Below, one piece after another: positions 1 to 4,940 of a stretch of DNA of 5,827 nt. Position 1 is the stretch's first letter; each line of letters starts with the position of its first letter. A program made the translations under genes and the position numbers. Where the stretch lies: assembly GCA_002389175.1 (NCBI GenBank), contig DGNZ01000137.1:1-5827 (forward strand), read 5' to 3'. The stretch comes from Rhodospirillaceae bacterium UBA4479 (GTDB taxonomy: Bacteria > Pseudomonadota > Alphaproteobacteria > Rhodospirillales > Casp-alpha2). A model generated the notes under the pieces. That model was not told where the DNA came from, did no database searches, and worked only from the letters and a program-made list of their open reading frames with translations.

Positions 1-1590
1 GAATACGATCCTTTTGGTGCAGCGCACTCTTCGACATCCATTTCGGCAGGATTGGGCATGGCTGTTGCCAGCTCACTTTCCGGTGTCAAAAACACGGCGA
101 TTGCCGTTATTGGTGACGGCGCAATGACTGCGGGCATGGCTTATGAAGCCATGAATAATGCGGGATCAATGAAAGAGCGTATCATTGTTGTACTAAACGA
201 CAATGATATGTCGATTGCACCGCCTGTTGGCGCACTTTCGAACTATCTGTCACGTTTGATTTCTTCAAAAGCTTATCGCTCGGCACGTCACTTCGCTAAA
301 GAACTTTCGAAAAAATTACCGAAGCAGATCGAAACCGTCGCTCAGCGTGCCGAAGAATATGCGCGTGGCATGGTGACAGGCGGCACGATGTTTGAGGAAT
401 TGGGTTTCTATTACGTTGGTCCGATTGATGGCCACAATATGGAGCACTTGATCCCAATCCTGAAAAACCTTCGGGATGATCCAGAAGATGCGCCCATTCT
501 GTTGCATATCGTTACGGAAAAAGGCCACGGCTATCAGCCTGCCGAAGATTCAGCCGACAAATACCACGGCGTTTCAAAATTTGATGTCGTAACAGGCAAA
601 CAGCACAAACCGAAATCGAATGCGCCGAGCTACACAAATGTATTTGCCCAGGCCTTGATCGAAGAAGCGAAGCACGACGATAAAATTATTGCTGTCACGG
701 CGGCCATGCCATCGGGGACAGGCGTTGATAAGTTTGGTGATGTGTATCCTGAACGTAGCTTTGATGTTGGTATTGCCGAGCAGCATGGTGTGACATTCGC
801 GGCCGGATTGGCGACAGAGGGCTACCGTCCGTTTGCCGCGATTTATTCGACATTCCTGCAGCGCGCGTATGACCAAGTGGTCCACGATGTGGCCATTCAG
901 TCATTGCCCGTGCGCTTTGCGATCGACCGAGCTGGTTACGTCGGTGATGACGGTTCCACACACTGTGGGGCGTTTGATATTACGTATTTGGCAACACTGC
1001 CGAACTTTGTGGTGATGGCTGCATCTGATGAAGCTGAATTGATGCACATGACGCGCACAGCGGCATCCATCGATGATCGCCCGTCGGCATTCCGGTACCC
1101 ACGGGGCGAGGGCGTTGGTGTTGAACTGCCTGAACGCGGTGAGATTTTAGAAATCGGCAAAGGCCGGATCGTACGCGAAGGCAAAACGGCTGCGATCCTG
1201 AGTTTGGGTGGCCGCTTACAAGAAAGCCTTAAAGCAGCAGAAGAATTGGCTGCACGTGGCTTGTCGACAACTGTAGCTGATGCGCGTTTCGTTAAGCCGC
1301 TTGATGAAGACATGATACGTGACTTGGCCAATAACCACGAAGTCCTGGTGACCATCGAAGAAGGCGCCATTGGCGGCTTTGGCTCGCATGTTCTGACGTT
1401 CATGGCGAATGACGGGCTGCTTGAAAAAGGGTTGAAGGTCCGGACGTTAATGATGCCGGACATGTTTATTGATCAGCACAAGCCAGCAGTTCAGTACGAG
1501 ATGGCGAAATTGACAGCCAGCGACCTCGTTGAGACGATCATGACCGCGCTCGGCCGTGAAGACGAATTGAACCAACCGGCAAGAGCCTAG
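1..1590 (+). CDS. dxs: 1-deoxy-D-xylulose-5-phosphate synthase (Dxs), 5'-truncated by window edge
   Basis: This cytoplasmic, thiamine-diphosphate-dependent enzyme condenses pyruvate with glyceraldehyde 3-phosphate to give DXP, the first step of the MEP isoprenoid pathway and a precursor for thiamine and pyridoxal phosphate. The reading frame is open from base 1 and 529 residues are visible. Dxs is usually about 620-640 residues, so roughly the first 110 are missing. Visible hallmarks in order are the HSSTSISAGLG segment (residues 9-19); the ThDP/Mg signature beginning GDGAMTAG (38-45) and closing at LNDN (65-68); the GIAEQH motif, whose Glu260 matches the catalytic glutamate that activates ThDP; the segment containing DRAGYVGDDG; RYPRG; and the C-terminal transketolase domain with EEGAIGGFG. 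The TTG at 52 lies inside a conserved motif and is not the start. tlyA follows after four bases, so the two are probably co-transcribed. No key residue looks lost in the visible part. The identification is very secure. Confidence 0.97.
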   Translation, partial: EYDPFGAAHSSTSISAGLGMAVASSLSGVKNTAIAVIGDGAMTAGMAYEAMNNAGSMKERIIVVLNDNDMSIAPPVGALSNYLSRLISSKAYRSARHFAKELSKKLPKQIETVAQRAEEYARGMVTGGTMFEELGFYYVGPIDGHNMEHLIPILKNLRDDPEDAPILLHIVTEKGHGYQPAEDSADKYHGVSKFDVVTGKQHKPKSNAPSYTNVFAQALIEEAKHDDKIIAVTAAMPSGTGVDKFGDVYPERSFDVGIAEQHGVTFAAGLATEGYRPFAAIYSTFLQRAYDQVVHDVAIQSLPVRFAIDRAGYVGDDGSTHCGAFDITYLATLPNFVVMAASDEAELMHMTRTAASIDDRPSAFRYPRGEGVGVELPERGEILEIGKGRIVREGKTAAILSLGGRLQESLKAAEELAARGLSTTVADARFVKPLDEDMIRDLANNHEVLVTIEEGAIGGFGSHVLTFMANDGLLEKGLKVRTLMMPDMFIDQHKPAVQYEMAKLTASDLVETIMTALGREDELNQPARA

Positions 1591-1594
1591 TCCC

Positions 1595-2335
1595 ATCGCG
1601 AAAATCCGTCTCGATCAACTTCTTGTCGATCGTGGCTTGGTTGAGAGCCGCACCAAAGCGCAAGCTCTCATCATGGCTGGGCATGTCTATTCCGGTGAGA
1701 AAAAATTAGAAAAAGCAGGCCAACAGGTGGCGCTTGATTTCGCCGTCGCGATCCGAGGGCAAGATCACCCATGGGTGAGCCGTGGCGGACTAAAGCTTGA
1801 AAAGGGCCTTCAGGAGTTTGCTATCGATCCCATGGGTTACACGTGTGCAGATATTGGTGCATCCACTGGTGGCTTTACAGATGTATTACTGACCCATGGC
1901 GCAACCAAGGTGTACGCCGTAGATGTTGGCCACGGCCAATTGGCCTGGAAACTCCGAAGTGATGATCGGGTTGTTGTTCTCGAGAAAACCAATGCCCGTT
2001 ATTTAACCCAGGAACAAATCCCAGACCCGATTGATCTGGTCGTGTGTGACGCCAGTTTCATCAGCCTTAAAACGGTTTTGCCCGCCGCATTATCTTTGGT
2101 GCGCGAAGGGGGGAGTTTAATCGCCCTGATCAAGCCGCAATTCGAAGCAGGTCGGCAAGACGTTGGTAAGGGCGGGGTCGTTCGTGACTCCGCGGTCCAT
2201 GAGCGTGTGTGTCAGGAAATCACAGATTGGCTTTCGGGCTTAGATGATTGGACAGTGAACGGCGTGACAGAAAGCCCGATCAAAGGACCAGAGGGAAATA
2301 TTGAATTCCTGGTTTCTGCTACGAAAGTGGCTTAA
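1595..2335 (+). CDS. tlyA: TlyA family rRNA 2'-O-methyltransferase (S4 + FtsJ-like domains), apparent ATC start
   Basis: TlyA-family proteins are SAM-dependent methyltransferases; mycobacterial TlyA 2'-O-methylates cytidines in 16S and 23S rRNA, and many homologues are annotated as hemolysins. An N-terminal S4 RNA-binding domain (IRLDQLLVDRGLVESR, about residues 4-19, continuing to about 65) precedes a Rossmann methyltransferase fold with the SAM motif DIGASTGGFTD (86-96). A K-D-K-E tetrad is visible: Lys67 in SRGGLKL, Asp152 in VCDASF, Lys180 in LIKPQFE and Glu237 in GNIEF. The frame has a stop at 1568-1570 and no ATG, GTG or TTG until the TTG at 1637, which would delete the first S4 helix. 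Family proteins usually begin M-A-K-I-R-L-D; here the matching codon is ATC at 1595 (246 aa). A weak AAGAG lies at 1581-1585, nine bases upstream. The start could be a true ATC or a sequencing error at base 1597. The family call is very secure; the start is inferred. Confidence 0.93.
   Translation: MAKIRLDQLLVDRGLVESRTKAQALIMAGHVYSGEKKLEKAGQQVALDFAVAIRGQDHPWVSRGGLKLEKGLQEFAIDPMGYTCADIGASTGGFTDVLLTHGATKVYAVDVGHGQLAWKLRSDDRVVVLEKTNARYLTQEQIPDPIDLVVCDASFISLKTVLPAALSLVREGGSLIALIKPQFEAGRQDVGKGGVVRDSAVHERVCQEITDWLSGLDDWTVNGVTESPIKGPEGNIEFLVSATKVA
2332..2335. other. Convergent stop codons sharing TTAA
   Basis: The palindrome TTAA serves two genes. The plus-strand TAA at 2333-2335 ends tlyA, and the minus-strand TAA (2334-2332) ends the rhodanese gene. 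The two reading frames therefore overlap tail to tail by four bases. No intergenic space remains for a terminator, so transcripts from either side must run into the other gene or end inside it. Confidence 0.9.
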
Positions 2336-2655
2336 CCCTGATCAACGGGCAGTCCTGCACCCGCCCATGCAACGATTCCGCCTTCCATAGAATAGGCTTC
2401 GTCGACTTTGCCTTCTCTGATCAAATAATCAGCGACTTGATAAGACCGCATGCCGTGGGCGCATAGAACAATCAGTTTTTTGCCATCACCGCCGGGAACA
2501 TTCTCGAAATCAAACGATGACATGGGATTGTGAACAGCACCATCAATGCGGGCCTGCATCAATTCTGGGTCTTCTCGGACGTCCAACAGTACGGCATCTC
2601 CTGCATCAACCCATTCTTTGGCCGTTTCAGCAGATATTTCCTTAATCCCAGACAT
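2332..2655 (-). CDS. Single-domain rhodanese-like sulfurtransferase
   Basis: This 107-residue protein is one rhodanese domain of the GlpE/PspE size class. Such proteins carry sulfur as a cysteine persulfide and pass it between thiosulfate or other donors and thiol or cyanide acceptors, usually in the cytoplasm. The first conserved block is LLDVRE (about residues 23-28). The active-site loop is CAHGMRS, with catalytic Cys65 encoded at 2463-2461. The C-terminal block EAYSMEGGIVAWAGAGLPV is typical of the fold's last strand and helix. There is no signal peptide. I chose the ATG at 2655 because GAGGAAG (2665-2659) is well placed before it; an in-frame TTG at 2667 would sit on that ribosome binding site and add only MRKQ. 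It is transcribed away from the TTC38-like gene and converges on tlyA. The physiological sulfur donor and acceptor cannot be told from the sequence. Confidence 0.9.
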   Translation of the reverse strand: MSGIKEISAETAKEWVDAGDAVLLDVREDPELMQARIDGAVHNPMSSFDFENVPGGDGKKLIVLCAHGMRSYQVADYLIREGKVDEAYSMEGGIVAWAGAGLPVDQG

Positions 2656-2658
2656 TTG

Positions 2659-2665
2659 CTTCCTC
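2659..2665 (-). promoter_or_regulatory. Ribosome binding site of the rhodanese gene (GAGGAAG)
   Basis: On the minus strand GAGGAAG precedes the ATG at 2655 by a three-base spacer. It is the strongest Shine-Dalgarno match in the window and decides in favour of this ATG over the upstream TTG at 2667. It overlaps the left half of a 10-base palindrome (2664-2673). Confidence 0.75.
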
Positions 2666-2673
2666 AATATTGA
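2664..2673. repeat. Perfect 10-base palindrome TCAATATTGA
   Basis: TCAATATTGA equals its own reverse complement. It lies in the 87-base region between the divergent rhodanese and TTC38-like genes and overlaps the rhodanese ribosome binding site. It could be an operator, but I cannot name a regulator, and a palindrome this short may occur by chance. Confidence 0.45.
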
Positions 2674-2677
2674 TTTG

Positions 2678-2685
2678 TGACGTCA
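2678..2685. repeat. Perfect 8-base palindrome TGACGTCA
   Basis: TGACGTCA is self-complementary, and its centre lies 13 bases from the centre of TCAATATTGA (2664-2673). Both sit upstream of the two divergent start codons, where an operator would be expected. The match to the eukaryotic CRE site is coincidental. No convincing -35/-10 pair could be assigned to either direction in this region. Confidence 0.4.
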
Positions 2686-2720
2686 TGTTCCTTGGCACTC
2701 AACATGGTGCGGATTATTGT

Positions 2721-2745
2721 CATCGGCAATAGGGAGATTGCCATG
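2721..2745 (+). promoter_or_regulatory. Hairpin with the Shine-Dalgarno in its loop and the start codon in its stem (TTC38-like gene)
   Basis: GGCAAT (2725-2730) and ATTGCC (2737-2742) form a perfect six-base stem around the loop AGGGAG (2731-2736), which is the only good Shine-Dalgarno sequence for the ATG at 2743. With one bulged C (2724), CAT (2721-2723) also pairs with the ATG itself (2743-2745), extending the stem to nine pairs. The loop shows GGA, and ATAGGGAGAT matches most of the known CsrA/RsmA consensus (GGA in a hairpin loop over the ribosome binding site). The structure is read directly from the sequence; a regulatory role is inference. Confidence 0.5.
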
Positions 2746-4065
2746 TTTCACGATTGCCGAGGTTTAGAGATCACTGCAACGTCGTCAGATGCTATTACAG
2801 CGTTTGACCAAACCGTTGATTCTTATTTAGGGATCAAGCCCGAAGCAGCACCGAATTTAAAGGCGACGTTTGAGGCCGATCCAGAAATGCCAATGGCACA
2901 TACCATGAAAAGTTATTTTTTCATGTTGATGGCAACAGGCCCTTTGAAAGAGCGTTCCAGAAAAGCTGCAGCAGATGCCGCAAAGTTTGCGCAGGCTGCA
3001 ACGAAACGTGAGCAGATGCATGCCGAGGCGGCGACTCATTGGTCCCATGGACGTAAAGGTGCTGCACTCGCGACGTGGGAAACTATTCTAGAGGAGGAGC
3101 CACGAGATATTCTGGCGCTCCGGTTGGCGCATCATGGACATTTTTACGAGGGTGATGGACAAAACCTTCGCGATACCGTGACGCGGCGCATGTTCGCGTG
3201 GAATTCTGATATGGCTGGTTACGGATATGTCAAAGGCATGCAGGCCTTTGGTTTTGAAGAGACCCATAATTACGATGCGGCACTCCTGGCTGGTCATGAA
3301 GCGGTCGAAATCAATGGCCATGACGCGTGGGCTATTCACGCTGTGGCACATGTGCATGAAATGCGCGACGAGGCCACCGCAGGCATTGATTGGATCAAGA
3401 AGAATAAAGTCGGTTGGCGTTCATCTAACAACTTCCGCAACCACGTTCAGTGGCATCAGATGTTGATGTATTTGGATCAACAGGATTACGCCGAAGTGCT
3501 GCGACAATATGACGAGGAATTGTGGGACGCAGAGTCAGACGAATACCTAGACTTGGTCAATGATGCTGCAGTGCTGCTGCGCTTGGAACTGCACGGCCAA
3601 GATGTAGGTGACCGTTGGCAGGCTTTGGCCGAGAAATGCAAAGACCATACGACAGACCAAGCCCTTGCGTTTATCGATGTTCATCATGCGATATCGCTGT
3701 CATCGGTTCCTGGTGACGATGTCAAAGTATTGCTGGATGCAATGGAGAGTTATGCGTCTGAAAGCAGCGATGACAATGCGGAGATTACAGGTGCCATTGG
3801 ATTGCCCTTGGCCCATGCGCTGGTCGCACATCGTGCCGGTGATCATGGTGCTGTTGTCGATCTATTGATGCCATTACGCTATCGGTTTCATCTATTGGGT
3901 GGGTCCCACGCACAACGTGATTTATTTGCGATGGTGTTGATCAATTCAGCGATGGCATCGGGACGCACCAATGTTGCCAAGATGTTGATCTCAGAACGCC
4001 TGGCACGTGCGCCACAAAATGCTTGGAATCTGAACTGTGCCCGAGAAATCGGCGTGGCGGTCTAA
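2743..4065 (+). CDS. TTC38-family tetratricopeptide repeat protein
   Basis: This 440-residue protein resembles animal TTC38 along its length, as far as I recall that sequence. Shared blocks include the REQMHAEAA region, the LALRLAHHGHFYEGD segment (about 126-140), YVKGMQAFGFEET, DAWAIHAVAHVHEM (194-207), the NHVQWHQ segment (233-239) and LLGGSHAQRDLF (about 384-395). Helical repeat spacing such as 'YDAALLAGHEAVEINGHDAW' fits TPR-like hairpins. There is no signal peptide or membrane segment, so it is probably cytoplasmic. Histidines 130, 131, 133, 199, 203, 205, 234 and 238 cluster in the conserved blocks. I chose the ATG at 2743 because AGGGAG lies six bases before it; an in-frame ATG at 2683-2685 is not available and the codon at 2677 lies in the divergent promoter region. 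The J-protein gene follows eight bases later, suggesting an operon. The molecular function of the family is unknown to me; TPR proteins generally bind other proteins. Confidence 0.85.
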   Translation: MFHDCRGLEITATSSDAITAFDQTVDSYLGIKPEAAPNLKATFEADPEMPMAHTMKSYFFMLMATGPLKERSRKAAADAAKFAQAATKREQMHAEAATHWSHGRKGAALATWETILEEEPRDILALRLAHHGHFYEGDGQNLRDTVTRRMFAWNSDMAGYGYVKGMQAFGFEETHNYDAALLAGHEAVEINGHDAWAIHAVAHVHEMRDEATAGIDWIKKNKVGWRSSNNFRNHVQWHQMLMYLDQQDYAEVLRQYDEELWDAESDEYLDLVNDAAVLLRLELHGQDVGDRWQALAEKCKDHTTDQALAFIDVHHAISLSSVPGDDVKVLLDAMESYASESSDDNAEITGAIGLPLAHALVAHRAGDHGAVVDLLMPLRYRFHLLGGSHAQRDLFAMVLINSAMASGRTNVAKMLISERLARAPQNAWNLNCAREIGVAV

Positions 4066-4073
4066 GAGATCCC

Positions 4074-4919
4074 ATGGCACGTAATCCCTCCAGTAAAACG
4101 CCGTACCGGATTTTGGGCGTCGCAACAGATGCGACGGCAGCTGAAATCAAAACTGCGTATCGCCGCAAAGCCAGGGAAATGCATCCAGACCTGGACCCAG
4201 ATAACCCGTGGGCAGAAGAAGAATTCAAACGCTTGTCTGCGGCTTATCAATTGCTCTCGGATGCCACCGAACGTGCGCGATACGACCGGGGTGATATTGA
4301 TGGAGATGGCCGACGTAAAACATCGGCACGCACCAGCTCAGCCGGAAAAGCTGAAACCAAATCAAGAGGCTTCGAAGGTTTCTTCAAAGACCGCGCGGGC
4401 CCTGATATTGATGGTGTTGATGTTAATTATGGCTTGAAGGTCTCGTTCTTAGAGGCGGCCCGAGGTGCACACAAAGACATTAAAACGACCCATGGCGCGA
4501 CGTTAAAAGTGAATGTTCCGGCAGGTACTCTTGATGGTCAGGTCTTGCGGTTGAAGGGGCAGGGCATGCGCGGCTTTGGCAAAGGTCGGGATGGTGATGC
4601 AATGGTCGAGGTCGAGGTCGAGACGCATCCGATATACAAATGCATTGGGCGAAACATCCACACAGAGGTTCCTGTTGATCTGGATACGGCGATCCTTGGA
4701 GGGAAAATTCAGGTCGAAACCATAGATGGCATGGTGAACGTCAATGTCCCGGCGAATTCAAATTCAGGCGGGCGCTTGCGTCTGCGTGGGCGTGGTCTTG
4801 CAGCTGGCGGACGTAAAACTGAAGAACGTGGAGACCACTATGTAACGATGATTGTCACGCTACCGGATAAGCCAGACCCAGAACTAGCAGCGTTTATCAA
4901 AGGTCGGCAAAAAAGCTGA
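4074..4919 (+). CDS. J-domain co-chaperone, DnaJ/CbpA type without zinc finger
   Basis: This 281-residue protein is a class B Hsp40, expected to stimulate the ATPase of DnaK and deliver client proteins to it in the cytoplasm. The J domain (about 10-75) begins YRILGV and contains the essential His37-Pro38-Asp39 motif, followed by the AAYQLLSDATERARYD helix. The linker (about 76-110) is rich in Ser, Lys and Thr, with only a short RGFEGFF patch in place of a long Gly/Phe region. Two beta-sandwich substrate-binding domains follow (about 115-190 and 195-275), with 'VNVPAGTLDGQVLRLKGQG' in the first and VNVPANSNSGGRLRLRGRG in the second. The CxxCxGxG zinc repeats of true DnaJ are absent. The ATG at 4074 is preceded by AAGAGA (4064-4069), which overlaps the upstream stop codon. 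Longer in-frame starts such as TTG at 4023 would lie inside the TTC38-like gene. It is more likely CbpA/DjlA-like auxiliary than the housekeeping dnaJ. Confidence 0.92.
   Translation: MARNPSSKTPYRILGVATDATAAEIKTAYRRKAREMHPDLDPDNPWAEEEFKRLSAAYQLLSDATERARYDRGDIDGDGRRKTSARTSSAGKAETKSRGFEGFFKDRAGPDIDGVDVNYGLKVSFLEAARGAHKDIKTTHGATLKVNVPAGTLDGQVLRLKGQGMRGFGKGRDGDAMVEVEVETHPIYKCIGRNIHTEVPVDLDTAILGGKIQVETIDGMVNVNVPANSNSGGRLRLRGRGLAAGGRKTEERGDHYVTMIVTLPDKPDPELAAFIKGRQKS
4605..4622 (+). repeat. Three tandem GTCGAG hexamers inside the J-protein gene
   Basis: GTCGAG occurs three times in a row, in frame, and encodes Val-Glu-Val-Glu-Val-Glu in the strand before the conserved T-H-P turn of the first C-terminal domain. 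Alternating hydrophobic and acidic residues are normal for this strand in the family, so the repeat is probably a by-product of codon choice. Gain or loss of a unit would not shift the frame. Confidence 0.6.
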
Positions 4920-4939
4920 AACTAAGGATTATCTTAGTT
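4920..4939. terminator. Possible weak terminator between convergent genes
   Basis: AACTAAG (4920-4926) and CTTAGTT (4933-4939) form a perfect seven-base inverted repeat with a six-base loop. It fills nearly the whole 21-base gap between the J-protein and YihY stop codons. On the minus strand six T residues (complement of A at 4909-4914) follow five bases after the stem, as in an intrinsic terminator for the YihY gene. On the plus strand no T-run follows. The stem has only two G-C pairs, so it would be weak. Confidence 0.35.
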
Positions 4940-4940
4940 A

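Noticed and set aside
574..961. Two minus-strand open frames (574-885 and 695-961) opposite dxs
   Set aside because: Both are antisense shadows of dxs with no ribosome binding site and no family resemblance.
936..1463. Long minus-strand open frame (175 codons) opposite dxs
   Set aside because: It lies wholly antisense to strongly conserved Dxs motifs, and its translation is Ser/Pro/Arg-rich with no recognisable domain, as expected for a shadow frame.
1637..1639. TTG as the start of tlyA
   Set aside because: It would delete the first S4 helix, which is clearly encoded upstream in frame with a normal family sequence.
2692..2709. Sigma-54-like TGGCAC ... GGTGC element
   Set aside because: The GG and GC doublets are three bases too far apart for a functional -24/-12 promoter.
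2677..2742. Upstream extension of the TTC38-like gene to base 2677
   Set aside because: The extra 22 residues do not resemble the family, the codon lies in the divergent control region, and the ATG at 2743 has a well-placed AGGGAG.
3337..3363. HAVAHVHEM as a zinc-protease motif in the TTC38-like protein
   Set aside because: The residues do not form HExxH; any metal site would have to be of another kind.
3088..3868. Open frames in other phases within the TTC38-like gene (3088-3357 minus, 3227-3466 and 3608-3868 plus)
   Set aside because: Their translations are rich in Met, Cys, His and Arg, as off-frame readings often are, and none shows a domain or ribosome binding site.
4023..4073. Upstream TTG start for the J-protein gene
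   Set aside because: It would overlap the TTC38-like coding end by 43 bases and add residues foreign to J-proteins; the ATG at 4074 leads directly into the J domain.
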